A DNA stretch of 64,000 bases from Xenoacremonium recifei. Lineage: Eukaryota > Ascomycota > Sordariomycetes > Hypocreales > Nectriaceae. Shown here one piece after another: positions 34,763 through 45,883 of this stretch (position 1 is the first letter of the stretch; every line of letters begins with the position of its first letter). The position numbers and the translations under genes were made by a program. The notes under the pieces are model-generated. The model was given only the letters and a program-made list of their open reading frames with translations, did no database searches and had not been told where the DNA came from. The DNA is taken from NCBI GenBank assembly GCA_012184525.1, contig WOFQ01000008.1, positions 868,001-932,000 on the forward strand. The letters are read 5' to 3'.

Positions 34763-36328
34763 CTATCTCTCGGGGTACACTATTCGTGTTGTTGCGGAAT
34801 GCTGAGGTCACACTGTACGCCCTGACTCCTTAGGAGCGAGATTGAGCAAAATACGCGATGCTAAGCTGACTGTTCAGTGGTTGATAGGGGACATACGAAG
34901 ACAGACCGGCTTGACAAGGAAAAGATTGGCCTTCTCCGCGGTGAGCTCGGCGACTTGACGCACTCGCGTCTCGGTGGCCGTTTGCTGGCGATGCGGCGAA
35001 GATGCGGCGCAAGGGCGGCCACGTGAGCGAGTTACATCGGGAGGAATCGGGAGCGCTGGCCAAGAGGCCATTAGTAAACGGCGACCAAAGGGCGATGCTA
35101 GACAGTAGATGCACTGTGTTTCCGCTTGCTACCGGATACGGACTCACAGACGAGATGTGACTTTCCTGATGATTCTCGTTTGCTGGTGTCCAGAACCACA
35201 CATTCCTGGCATCGCCGCCTGGTCTTCGAAGGTTGGATACCTGAGATTTCCGCGGGACGGCGATCATGAAGTTGGGCAGGGCCACGTGGAAAGAAGATTT
35301 TTTTCTCTTTTTTTTCACCTTCTTCTTTCTTGCTCTTCTGTTTCCTTGTTACATTTTTGCCTCGTGTCTATCCTTGCTCATGACAGCAAGTATTGAGGTT
35401 TGAAGTTCCAATTTTACACGCTTAATTTCCCGTGACTCATCTATCACAACACAAGGCACCAGGACTTCAACGGGCCGAGACAGCCGTTACTGAATCGCGA
35501 AAATTACTTTCAGTGCACTCGCCAAGTTCCGTGCTGCATGACACGAACCATTGTTTTCGAACTGACACAAGGTTTGCAGCGAGTCACACATCTCCATGCA
35601 AGATGGTTTGGTATCTTTGCTTCTTTATTGTTGATGCAGGGAAAGGCATGTGAACAAGGCTTCCCTGGTCTCCAATGCCCAGCTGCCCCAGGATGACTGC
35701 AAATCAGAGCGGGCGGTTGCAGTCCAGCACACACTAGCATGAGTGACGTCGAGCTGAACTGGGATCCATCGTCTGACGGGCTGCCGCATCCTTGTATTCT
35801 GGGGAGAATCGGGTGGCTGCCTCAGCGATACAACTTCACAATGAATTATTGAATGCCTATTCAGAGTGAGCATGTTTGATGCCAGAGCCTGCAGGATTTC
35901 AACAAGGAAATATTGTCGCCCTGGTATGGCCAGTCAGTCAGTCAAGGTGCGACTGGCACACATCCAAGAGGCGCGATATAAGTGACAGCCACTCTTACAT
36001 GTCGCTGGCGTTGCGGGGATGGATGGCAAAAGCAAAAGCCCGGCCACAAAAAAAAAGTTGGCCCGTCTATAATTTTTTCTTTAGTGGCTGAGAGTTCCCG
36101 CCCGCAGCGCGTCCCGATGCCTTGCGCTGGCGCTGGCGGGGGCTTCTTTGTGCCTGACGAAAACCTGTCTCCCTTCCCACCCCGTTTCCCCGATACATAC
36201 ACCTTCAAGACTCATCCCTCAGGCCATCTTTCCTGCCCACCGGCGCAAGACTTCTTGACCAGCTAGACTGCTGTCCCAGACCTCCGATATTCGCTTTAGA
36301 ACCGCCGTCTTTGCGACCGACTGACATC
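34763..36328. other. Spacer between AOX and eIF3j promoters
   Basis: 1.6 kb with no confirmed gene. The minus strand from 35318 to 34850 has frames separated by plausible splice signals (see findings) but no recognised domain. A CGG triplet recurs with 11-nt period near 34993-35018 (CGG-N8-CGG-N8-CGG). CAGT tandem repeats lie near 35931-35944. The right end is the eIF3j leader. Confidence 0.55.
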
Positions 36329-37483
36329 ATGCCTGCCCGGAAACAGTGGGGTAAGTCATTATCGCCAAAATTACCCCTCGATCGCGACGATGTCGACGAT
36401 ACTATTGTGCGCGGACACTCTCGCGGAATGACGCCAACCGTCCTCGACGCGATCCGAGAGGTTTGATTTGGTCTCTTGCGTGAGATGTAAGCGACAATAA
36501 TATCAAAATACTCGTCTCTCCGCGTTTGCCCTTGCTTTGCTGACTTGGTTGATGCAGACGAGGAGGATAGCGACGACAGCACCCCTCCCACCTCCCCCGC
36601 CGCTGCTGGCGCTGCTGCCCGACGAAAGTTCGACGATGAGGAAGAAGACGATGTAAGTTTTGTGTCTATCTGACAGCGTGATTCCGCAAAGGCTGACATC
36701 GCTTCACGACAGGTCCTAGACTCCTGGGACGCCGAGGAAGACTCCGAGGCCGAGCGCGAGAAGGAGAAGAAGGCCGCCGAGGCCAAGGCCAAGGCTGCTG
36801 CCGCCGCCGCTGCTGCGAAGAAGCCCAAGGCTCAACGAGTTGCCGAACACCAGACCGAGCGTGCCCTTAAGAAGGCCCAGGTGGATGTGTCGGCCGAGGA
36901 GCTGGAGACGGAAGCTGAGCGTCGTGAGCGCCTGCGGCGTGCCCAGGTTGAGGCTGATCTCGACCACGCCGCCGACATGTTTGGCGATATTGGCGTCAGC
37001 GCTGGACGATCCAAGGCCCGTCCTGCCGCCGTCGCTGTCGATAGCAAGGACCCTCACAACACCGTCGACATCTCCAAGCTGCCTCTCTTCAACCCCACGA
37101 CGAAGGCTCAGTTCGACAACCTGCGCACTATCCTCGCCCCCATCCTCGTCGCCCATGCCAAGAAGCCCCATTACAGCATGTTCCTTCAAGACTTCTCCAA
37201 GTCCCTCGCGCGGGAGATGCCCAGCGACCAGATCAAGAAGCTTGCCAGCTCCCTGACGGCACTTGGCAACGAGAAGATGCAGGAGGAGAAGGCTGCCCAG
37301 AAGGGTGGCAAGAAGACCAAGGCCGCCAAGACGAAGACTTCTCTTGTCACTGGTACCCGAAACATGACCGAGGATGTTGGATCCTATGACCAGGACGATT
37401 TCGGAGAGTGAGTTGACTATTGTTCCCAAACAGCGTGACCTTTGACGTGGTGCTAACATTATAAAAGTGATGACTTCATGTGA
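36329..37483 (+). CDS. HCR1: Translation initiation factor eIF3 subunit j
   Basis: eIF3j/Hcr1 binds the 40S decoding centre, helps place eIF3 and aids ribosome recycling in the cytoplasm. Four exons (36329-36350, 36558-36652, 36713-37407, 37468-37483) give 275 residues. Exon 1 encodes only MPARKQW. The N-terminal acidic part includes EEDSDDSTPP and DDEEEDD, then VLDSWDAEEDSE, the family hallmark. A long Lys/Ala/Glu coiled coil follows, then the conserved PLFNPTTKAQFDNLRTIL and HYSMFLQDFSKSLAREM core. The last exon supplies the acidic terminus DDDFM typical of eIF3j. The 5' intron of 207 nt is long for this window. Confidence 0.94.
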
Positions 37484-38331
37484 ACGAGACAACGATAAAT
37501 TCATTGTACGAGATATGGCCTTCTACTACTGCAGCAGATGTATGTAGAGAAAGACGTGGGCGCGCTGCCCTTGCTCCCGGAGAGCTTGGAATACCATCCT
37601 GGAAAAAGATGCGAAGCAAAGTCTGGAACAAGAGTCATGTTCTACCACCGCATCGCTCCGATGACAAGCCGGTCCTAGGCTAGATGGCTGGGGTCACCGC
37701 GTTGATGTGAGTTGAGGCCAGAAGATGTTGGGTTAAAGGCTGGGAACAAAAGCGCATTTTGAGGGACGTCGCTGCATTTGATATCCATTAGACTGCATCT
37801 CATCTGCCGTTTTCTCTCTAGAGTCAGGGCTATGCATGCATCCGGAGCGTCAAGATTTATTTTTTTTAAGACTCGAGAAACCTCAGACGTATGAGAGTAT
37901 AATTTGGTTGATGTGCGAGGCATTATATAGGACATATGGTGTGGTTGTCGTCTTATCGCTTATAGGAAGTCAAAAGAATGCATAATCATTGTTTCTTTTC
38001 TAAACCGCTACAAAACTTTTGGCCAAGTCCCGTCATACACATACAGTCCTCATCGGAACATGCCAAAGAAAATAGGGGTATCTAATCAATTAGCACAGCC
38101 TCTGGCAAGAGAGCGAGGAGGACGTCCTGTCATGCCCTTTAAAGTAACCCATGAAACTCCGACCGCGAAGAGAACCTCTGTTCCCCACGGATTCCGACGC
38201 CGTAATACCCTTTTACATGTGCTCCCATTCTCATCCCGCGAGAAAATAGATATACAGCGTCTCATATACATAGCCCCTGACGCAAGAGCCTTAAGCAAGA
38301 TGAGTAGAGTAATGTGTATCGTGTGGTGTTT
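37484..38331. other. Convergent 3' flanks of HCR1 and MDM31
   Basis: 848 bp between two stop codons facing each other. It should contain both untranslated tails and terminators; a T-run on the plus strand lies near 37859-37867. No coding signal. Confidence 0.6.
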
Positions 38332-40598
38332 TCACACGACGTTGCCCGCCATACCCATGAAAAGGGCATGTACGGCTAACGATAGAGTCCAGAAGCCGAC
38401 CTTCTTGAAACGTCTAACGCGGCTTTGTTGGTCCTCGACGTCCTTGGCGAAGGCCTCGTACGTCTCCGCGGACATGTCGTTCATGAGACCGCAGTCGAAG
38501 ATGGACCAGCTGCCGTCGAAATCGCCGGCGCGCTTGACGATGCGACAGCCGATTGGGATATATGTCTTCTTGGCATTGATGTATGCCACGATGGGTCGGA
38601 CCAGGGCTTGGTTGACGTACGACATGTGTTTGGTGAAGAGCGGCACAGCGGCCTTGACATCGTTCATGTGGATTCGAAGATCCATGATCAGGTACCGACG
38701 GTCTTCATCAGCCGATTTGTTAGTGACAGGAACTTTTACCACCTCTTCCTCCAAGGGCTGCCCAGATGCCTCAGTGAGGTGGCCAGACGTGAGCAGTGCA
38801 GGGCCCTGTTCTCGGACGTTTCGCAAGAACCGGTGTCGGTTGGAGATAACAACCTCTTCCAGTTGGTCATAAAAGTCCGCCATGACTTTCGTGATGCTCT
38901 CGTCAGTGTCCGCAGGAAACATGACATCCGCGACGATGTCGACATTGCCCTCATATATCCATCCAAAAGGCCCTTCCACGCCACGGTTGAGATGGTCAAT
39001 CTTCAGGCCGTCGATTCGAAGTCGACTGAATTTCTTCCAGGCTTTGGGGTCCCCAAAACCAAGCGTTGTTCCCTGATCCGGGTCTGGAACCACGCCATGA
39101 ACTTGTCGAGGGTGGATGGTGAATAACGAACCATCGAAAGACCCCGACATATGGTTCGCCGACAGAAAGTCGTAAAAGAGCCACTGCTTGCGGAATTGGG
39201 GCAACTCGCAGGAGTAAATGCTCACTGAGAATGGCCGAAAGCCACCAGGCTGGTGAACAGTCAAAAGAAGGTCCTCCATCTTGAATACCTCGATCTCAAA
39301 GTCGCCGGGTTGGTGTTGGTGCCGATATGATAAGGGATCGACCTCTTCTTCGGGCCATACAACTGAAGTGCGATCAACAACACCTCGAACACCCTTGATC
39401 TCAACATCCTTGAGAAGTCCCTTTCCATTCCACCATTTGAGGAAAGACAAGGTGACGTTAACGGTTGCTATCGTTACGTCAAACTGTGTGTAGTTCCCAT
39501 CGTCCTCTACAGCATCAGGATCATCAGACTTCGCCTGTCGTCCCGCTGCCTCGACCGCAGCGGCATCAAAAGATCCTTTGCTGACGGAGGATTGGCCCTG
39601 TCCAGGACGGCGAGATACAAAAACATTGCGGAACGAAATCACACCATCCCGCCACTTAGGGACAATTGCAGACTCGAAGACAACTGTGACGCCGGCAGAC
39701 TGGGTCAGATAGTCACCAACCCACTGAGCCAAGGTTTCTGGATGTGTCTTAGTACAATGTACGTTTGAAGAAACGGGGTTACCTCGTAGAGCTCCTGGTA
39801 CTAACCTTGGGCAAAGACGGTGTTGATGGAGAAAATGACGAGAGAGAAAAAGGTCGTAGTTCCGACCAAGATCCAGACCAGATGGCCCAGCATGAACCAT
39901 GACACGAATGCTCCCCATTCATCAGCATTCCACGGTCGCATGCTCCTGATCGACATCCATTTGAGCCGCACCTTGAGCCTATCCCCGAACCCGTTTGCGG
40001 CTGCGAGGAGCTCTTCCTTCGTGGGCCTGTGGGGCATCTTCGGTAGATGCGGAAGATGCAGGTATTTCGACATTGAAGTTGCAATTGACTCGGCATCTGG
40101 ATCGGAAGTTGCAGGTTTGACAGGCTCAGGGGCCTCCTTCGAAGGCTGGTTGCTTGACTTGGGAGCATCTTGGGGAGGCCGAGCCGGTTTCGATGACGGC
40201 TCTAGCTCCTTTCCACACGAACATCTGGGTTCTTTCCCGTTGTCACTATAAAACCTTCTCTGAAAGGCCCTTGCAGACTGGAGTATCGTGGGAGATGGCG
40301 AGGGCGAGTTGATGCGCCATGGTGCTGGACTCCTGTCAGCGGTCCAGAAGCGAGAGGTCGTATTCCGCAGGCCGGTCGTACTCGAAATGCTCGTTGCTCG
40401 GGTCGTGGGCGTTTGTCGAGTAATATTATGAAAGAGACGGACAGTTGTAGCTGTCGTCAGCCCAGACGACGCTGAGAGGTCTGGCCATCTCCTGGCTGTT
40501 GATGCAGCGACTCGGAAAGCCGTCAAGGAGTCGGCATTGGTAATGGAGATCCCGATGCGGCGCCCGATCAAAAACGAGGGGATGCCCTTGGCCATCAT
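38332..40598 (-). CDS. MDM31: Mitochondrial distribution and morphology protein, Mdm31/Mdm32 family
   Basis: Inner-membrane protein of the Mdm31/32 family, needed for normal mitochondrial shape, nucleoid upkeep and lipid traffic. Exons 40598-39806 and 39737-38332 join in phase, with TACTAAG as branch site, giving 732 residues; yeast members have about 580-620. The N-terminal 150 residues are Arg/Ser/Thr-rich, a presequence plus disordered stretch. The conserved SIRSMRPWNADEWGAFVSWFM precedes a transmembrane segment (VWILVGTTTFFSLVIFSINTV). The intermembrane domain includes SFRNVFVSRR and LKDVEIKGVRGVVDR, and a second hydrophobic segment (FWTLSLAVHALFMGM) ends the protein. I favour Mdm31 over Mdm32 but cannot prove it. 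The start ATG is overlapped by a four-codon upstream ORF. Confidence 0.85.
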
Positions 40599-40609
40599 TC
40601 CCAGTACAT
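40595..40609 (-). promoter_or_regulatory. Four-codon upstream ORF overlapping the MDM31 start
   Basis: CACCATG begins a frame encoding M-Y-W-E followed by TGA. That TGA overlaps the downstream main start as ATGA. The upstream ATG has a better sequence context than the main one. This layout permits termination-reinitiation, or leaky scanning to the main ATG. If the true leader is spliced just before it (a CTTTAG lies 10 nt upstream), the uORF would still be included. Confidence 0.5.
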
Positions 40610-41014
40610 GGTGCCTGTCTAAAGAACAATAGGACACCAGTAGAATGACTGGGCAAGATCCTCAAAGATCGAGGATTGCTGGGGGGAGAGAAAATTCAAA
40701 GGCGAAATCCTCGACTGGGGGTTGGAGGCTGGAGCAAGAAGTTGGTCCAGGCCCGTCGCATGTGGAAAAGTCACTCCATGACGCGCCTTTGCCGTCTGGG
40801 AAACCGGGCCAATCGATAGGCCGCGATAAGCCATCACAAAATTTCGGTCGGTGTGCAGAAAGTCGCCTCCAAGACCCCACGCAAGACTTTCAACACCAGT
40901 CGGCAGAACGAAAACCGACAATTTGGCGATCCTCCCCGAAATACGAAATACAAGCCTATTCTTGGCCCGACTCACCGAAACGACCTTTCGCGGCCTCCCT
41001 TTCATATCGCCAAA
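40610..41014. promoter_or_regulatory. Divergent promoter between MDM31 and PNO1
   Basis: About 400 bp separate the two head-to-head start codons. Open frames in it (for example at 40645 on the plus strand) lack conserved segments. No TATA box is evident, as usual for housekeeping genes. Confidence 0.5.
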
Positions 41015-41890
41015 ATGCCTGCTCCTACGGCCTTGTTAAAGGCCTCGGATACCCCGCTTGCGACTGAAGTTCCGCTCCCAGGACCTGGTAAAACCTTTTA
41101 GTTGCCCAGAGATGCAACAAATGCTGACCTCTGCACAGAGAACGATGATGAGTTCCTCCTAGATGCTCCCGACTCTCTCCCCGCCGATGCGAACGCAGTT
41201 GTACCTGTCGAGGCGGCTGGCGACGAAGATATGGCGATTGACGAAGAGGGACGACCTCGTTTTGCGCCTTCAAAAGATATTGTATGATGGAAAATATGTT
41301 ACATGTACTGAACAGCTTCTAATTTGGCCTAGGACCCGATCACTCGAGTCGAAACTCGCAAAATCCCCATCCCGCCTCACCGAATGACGCCCCTAAAACA
41401 GTCATGGGCCACCATCTACCCACCTCTAGTCGAACACTTGAAGCTCCAGTGCAGGATGAACATCAAGCGAAAGACCGTTGAACTACGAACATCGAAGCAC
41501 ACTGTTGACTCCGGAGCGTTGCAAAAGGGCGAGGACTTTGTTAAGGCGTTCACCCTGGGCTTCGATGTAGACGACGCCATCGCGCTGCTGCGACTCGACG
41601 ACCTGTACATCGAGACTTTCGAAATCAAGGATGTGAGGACAATGCACGGCGACAGTCAAGCACGCGCGATCGGCCGAATCGCCGGCAAGGACGGAAAGAC
41701 CAAGTTTGCCATCGAAAACGCCAGCAGGACGCGAATTGTCCTTGCCGACTCAAAGATTCACATTTTGGGGGGATTCAAGAATATCCATCTTGCTCGCGAG
41801 TCTGTTGTCAGCTTGATTCTTGGAAAGCCTCCTGGAAAGGTGTATGGCAACCTTCGGACGGTTGCGGCGCGGATGAAGGAACGCTTCTAA
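41015..41890 (+). CDS. PNO1: Pre-rRNA-processing KH-domain protein Pno1/Dim2
   Basis: Pno1/Dim2 binds the 3' end of 18S pre-rRNA, recruits the Dim1 methylase and controls Nob1 cleavage in nascent 40S subunits. Three exons (41015-41087, 41139-41281, 41333-41890) give 257 residues, close to the 252-274 known for the family. The N-terminus is Ala/Asp-rich and variable. The conserved core starts at ETRKIPIPPHRMTPLKQSW and runs through NIKRKTVELRTS and KGEDFVKAFTLGFDVDDAIALLRLDDLYIE. The KH domain follows, with RAIGRIAGKDGKTKFAIENAS, where the GxxG-like IAGKDG loop is seen. The end is GKVYGNLRTVAARMKERF, the usual Pno1 C-terminus. Confidence 0.95.
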
Positions 41891-43864
41891 GTGGCATGGA
41901 CAGGGACAAAACAGGTGACTATCTGGGGCATGGCAGCGATAGATTTTTCTTGGGATTGATACGGCGTTTGGGGAGCAGCATCATGAATCTAAATCAAAGG
42001 AACACTCGGAGGTGGCAAGCAGATATGACATGTCGGTAACGATACTTTTGGTTCGAATCAATTGACCTTTGTGGACACCCATGCAATGCGTGTCGATATC
42101 TCGCCGGTGAAGACCGAATGGCAGGCAGCCGAAGAGAGGCGGTGGCTTTTGGGCGCAGAAGTCGGACCGTTGCCGCAACGGTAAAGTTACGTTAGAGATT
42201 GCTGTGGCCCGGAGGCGGCGTTCGGGACGTTATCATCGGCTGACTTCTTGTTGACCGACTGTTGGGACGACGTCGTCAAACGTGCTGATGGTTGGATGAG
42301 GGCCGTGGCCGGTGCGTCTGGCCATGCAGCCGTCCGTGGAGGCGGAGCATTCTCCCACTCCCACTCGCGATCTAACGGGCCAGCCGCCAATTGTCCAACC
42401 GGAAGAGACGCCCTGCAGCAGGAAGCGCAGATGAAGCGTGCATGGCGCATCGCCGCGTTACGGGAGCGGGCGGGAGCGGGAGGGCCTACGTGTTCATCGA
42501 GGCCGAAAATCTACGTGTCGGTCAAGACGGAGGATGGTCGAAGGCAGAGAGAGCCGCCAGCAAACAGACCACGCCCAATCTCGGACCAGAAAGGCGTCGC
42601 CGGAATAAGGCCAGATCAAGTCAAAAAAGAGCCCGATGTAAGGGGGCCTCAGATAGAGAGCACTAGCACTTAGTGGTCGACTGTGTCTTGAGGCCGGGCC
42701 CCGGAGTCGTCAGGTAACGAGACGGGTAACGAGAGTTTTTGCGTGGACCAGGATGTTGGTCGACGGCACGGTGAGCCAGCCAGCCCTGGAATACTCTGTA
42801 CGGGGGTCCAGGAACGATGGAAGTGGGATGATTAGCGGGGTACCTTGGCGGTCGCCTCACGGTGCACGGCGCGCATGCGTACCCCCCTAACGCCTGGGCG
42901 CTGCTGGAGTGAGATCATGTCCATTTGTGTTTGTGAATTCACCCCTCCATGAGCGCCTCAGCGCCGCCGCCACGAGCTGCCCCACCAGCCAGTCAGAGGC
43001 CCGCGATCTCTGCCCTCTGAGGAGCTTTGCTGTCTGCTAAGGTAAATGCACGTCGTAATGCTCGCTCGTCCAATAATGCGATGCACTGATTCTGCCCGTG
43101 GTCGACCGTTCTTGCGTTGACTGGCCCGTCCACCGTCCACCTCAGCGAGCGACCTATTACTTCAACCCGCGCCTCCCCTCCAGCTCAACTCAGACCTTTC
43201 CTCCTCCTCCTCCTTCTTCATTCTCAACCTTCCTCCTTCACATCCTCCCGCCTTCAATCTGCCTCGAGACCAGACGCTGAGCGCCATTCGTCTCGTTGCC
43301 TTTACTCACGGTATGTACCGTCCTCTCTACACACAACTCTGCCGTTGCTGCTGCTACTGGTGTTGTTGTTGTTCTCCATCCCCTCGTCCTCGCTGCCCCT
43401 CATTAGAGCTTTCTGCCCCCCCCTCGTTAGCTGGGCCTAGAGCTGGCTTAGCAGCAGTTCGTTCACCGTTCAACCCCTCCTTCACAGCGCCCCCCCTCCA
43501 TTATCTTGCTCCTCACCTCATTGCTTTACCCCACCAAAATAGAGCTTTCTGTCACTGTCTTGTCAGTGAGCAATTGGATGGAAAACCACCACCAAATTGT
43601 TTGCGCGATATTCCATCCACCCTCCTCCATTCCACGCCAATCGATTCGCTTCGGGCCTTTTTAGAGCGTTTGGAGCTTGGTCGAGAAATATCTTCACTGA
43701 TCTCCTGTTTCCCTCCCTCCTCCCTCTCTCTTTTTTTCTCCCCTCCTCTTCCTCGAACCACAAATCTTCTGCCTCCGTCGTGCACCAGACAGCTCGACTA
43801 ACTCGTCAGATCATCCTCGCAAGGAACCTCTTATCAACGCTCCATCATACCACCACCTTCCAAA
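41891..43864. other. PNO1 3' flank, enolase promoter and long pyrimidine-rich leader
   Basis: 2 kb without a coding gene. The right part (43150-43864) is strongly C/T-rich on the plus strand, as in promoters and leaders of highly expressed fungal genes. It contains a possible leader intron from a GTATGT donor at 43311 to an acceptor ending at 43809, preceded by GACTAAC. The left part has no recognisable element. Confidence 0.55.
43311..43809 (+). other. Possible intron in the enolase 5' leader
   Basis: A strong donor (GTATGT) at 43311 and an acceptor TCGTCAG ending at 43809, preceded by the branch-like GACTAAC, bound 499 nt of C/T-rich DNA just ahead of the enolase start at 43865. Leader introns are known in highly expressed fungal genes. 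The precise ends are inferred. Confidence 0.35.
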
Positions 43865-45407
43865 ATGGCCATCACCAAGGTCAAGGCGCGCTCCGTGTAC
43901 GACTCCCGCGGTAACCCCACCGTCGAGGTTGATGTCACCACCGAGACCGGTCTGCACCGAGCCATTGTTCCGTCCGGAGCCTCTACCGGTTCGTCCCGAC
44001 CCCTCCGGGTGCTCATGCCGGCGCAGCGTAATAACCGATCTTCCAGGTCAGCACGAGGCTTGCGAGCTCCGAGATGGCGACAAGTCCAAGTGGGGTGGCA
44101 AGGGTGTCACCAAGGCTGTTGAGAACGTCAACAGCGTCATTGGCCCTGCTCTGATCGAGAAGGCTCTCGATGTCAAGGACCAGTCCGCCGTCGATGCCTT
44201 CCTCAACGAGCTCGATGGCACTCCCAACAAGACCAAGCTCGGTGCCAACGCCATCCTCGGTGTCTCCCTGGCCGTTGCCAAGGCTGGTGCTGCTGAGAAG
44301 GTGAATACTCGGACCAAGAAGCTCGTTATTGTGTGAGATTTGCTAACACATACGATAGGGCGTTCCTCTGTACGCTCACATTTCTGACCTTGCCGGCACC
44401 AAGAAGCCTTACGTCCTTCCCGTTCCCTTCATGAACGTCCTCAACGGCGGGTAAGCTCCTCGAGCCTCTTCCGTTTTCCCGAGGCAAACCCAACTAACCT
44501 TGGCAGTTCCCACGCCGGTGGCCGTCTCGCCTTCCAGGAGTTCATGATCGTCCCCACGTAAGTCAAATGCCGGCCAAACCCGGGCTGCAGCAAGTCACTA
44601 ACTCGACACAGTGATGCTCCTACCTTCTCCGAGGCTCTCCGCCAGGGTGCTGAGGTCTACCAGGCCCTTAAGGGTCTCGCCAAGAAGCGATACGGCCAGT
44701 CCGCTGGCAACGTCGGTGACGAGGGTGGTGTTGCTCCCGATATCCAGACCGCCGTCGAGGCTCTGGACCTCATCACCGATGCCATCGAGCAGGTCGGCTA
44801 CACTGGCAAGATCAAGATTGCCATGGACGTCGCCTCCAGCGAGTTCTACAAGGAGGATGCCAAGAAGTACGATCTTGACTTCAAGAACCCCGACAGCGAC
44901 CCTACCAAGTGGATCACCTACGAGGAGCTTGCTGCCATGTACTCTGACCTCTGCAAGAAGTATCCCATTGTCTCCATCGAGGACCCCTTCGCCGAGGACG
45001 ACTGGGAGGCTTGGAGCTACTTCTACAAGACCCAGGACATCCAGATTGTCGGTGATGACCTGACTGTCACCAACCCTCTCCGAATCAAGAAGGCCATTGA
45101 GCTCAAGGCTTGCAACGCCCTTCTCCTCAAGGTCAACCAGATCGGTACCCTTACCGAGTCCATCCAGGCTGCCAAGGACTCCTACGCCGACGGCTGGGGT
45201 CTCATGGTCTCTCACCGATCCGGTGAGACTGAGGATGTCACCATTGCTGACATTGCTGTCGGTCTCCGAGCTGGTGAGATCAAGACTGGTGCTCCCGCCC
45301 GATCTGAGCGTCTGGCCAAGCTTAACCAGATCCTCCGAATTGAGGAGGAGCTCGGCGAGCTCGCCATCTACCCCGGTGCCAACTTCCGCACCTCTGTCAA
45401 CCTGTAA
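43865..45407 (+). CDS. ENO1: Enolase (2-phosphoglycerate dehydratase)
   Basis: Glycolytic and gluconeogenic enzyme interconverting 2-phosphoglycerate and phosphoenolpyruvate in the cytosol. Five exons (43865-43988, 44047-44300, 44359-44450, 44507-44557, 44612-45407) give exactly 438 residues, the family norm. It starts MAITKVKARSVYDSRGNPTVEVD. Active-site segments are all present: SHAGGRLAFQEFMI, GNVGDEGGVAPDI, IAMDVASSEFY, SIEDPFAEDDWEAW, VGDDLTVTN, LLKVNQIGTLTE and SHRSGETED. The C-terminus is YPGANFRTSVNL. Codon choice is strongly biased to C-ending codons, in keeping with high expression. The 5' leader may contain an intron of about 0.5 kb. Confidence 0.98.
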
Positions 45408-45883
45408 AAAGGGCCTTGATTCTTCATGAGGATAGCATGAGGGTATGAGTGATGATGCCTCTATCTGTGATTTATATGCGATGGATCACGGTGAACGGAT
45501 GGTATGCCAGGAGGCAAAAAAATGAAAAATAATAAGACGTAAAAAAAAAGTTCGAAATAGGTTCTCATCAATGGAAAGAAGTTGACTGAGTTTACTGGCA
45601 AAAGCAAGAAAATCCCCGGTGAAGTCAAAATCCCTGTTCTCGGGCGGTCCTCTCCAGGTCGTAAGCCACATTCTAAGCTCAATGGTGGAGCTTCAGCCAC
45701 CATATGTGGCGGTTTCCACAGCAACGCTCCGAATTTAATTGAATGACAACATCAACACGTCCCAAGGGTTCACGTCTTCACGTCTGCTAACCCACCCTGA
45801 AAACAACACATCAGATATCGACGTCTCTCGACAACTACCACCTAAAGTCGAGGCGTCTCGGCCGACGAGAATACTAACCAACC
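45408..45883. other. Enolase 3' flank and BUB1 promoter
   Basis: 476 bp between tandem plus-strand genes. An A-rich stretch at 45519-45550 is a plausible poly(A)-site region for enolase. No TATA box is seen before BUB1. Confidence 0.5.

Noticed and set aside
34990..35020. CGG triplets as an alternative-oxidase induction motif
   Set aside because: The motif I recall needs CGG-N7-CGG; here spacing is 8, and the site is over 350 bp from the start codon, so I did not call it.
42045..42060. GGTTCGAATCA resembling a tRNA T-loop
   Set aside because: No cloverleaf can be drawn around it on either strand.
44598..45215. Minus-strand frame of 205 codons in enolase
   Set aside because: Antisense of exon 5 of enolase; Leu/Gly/Val-rich shadow produced by codon bias.
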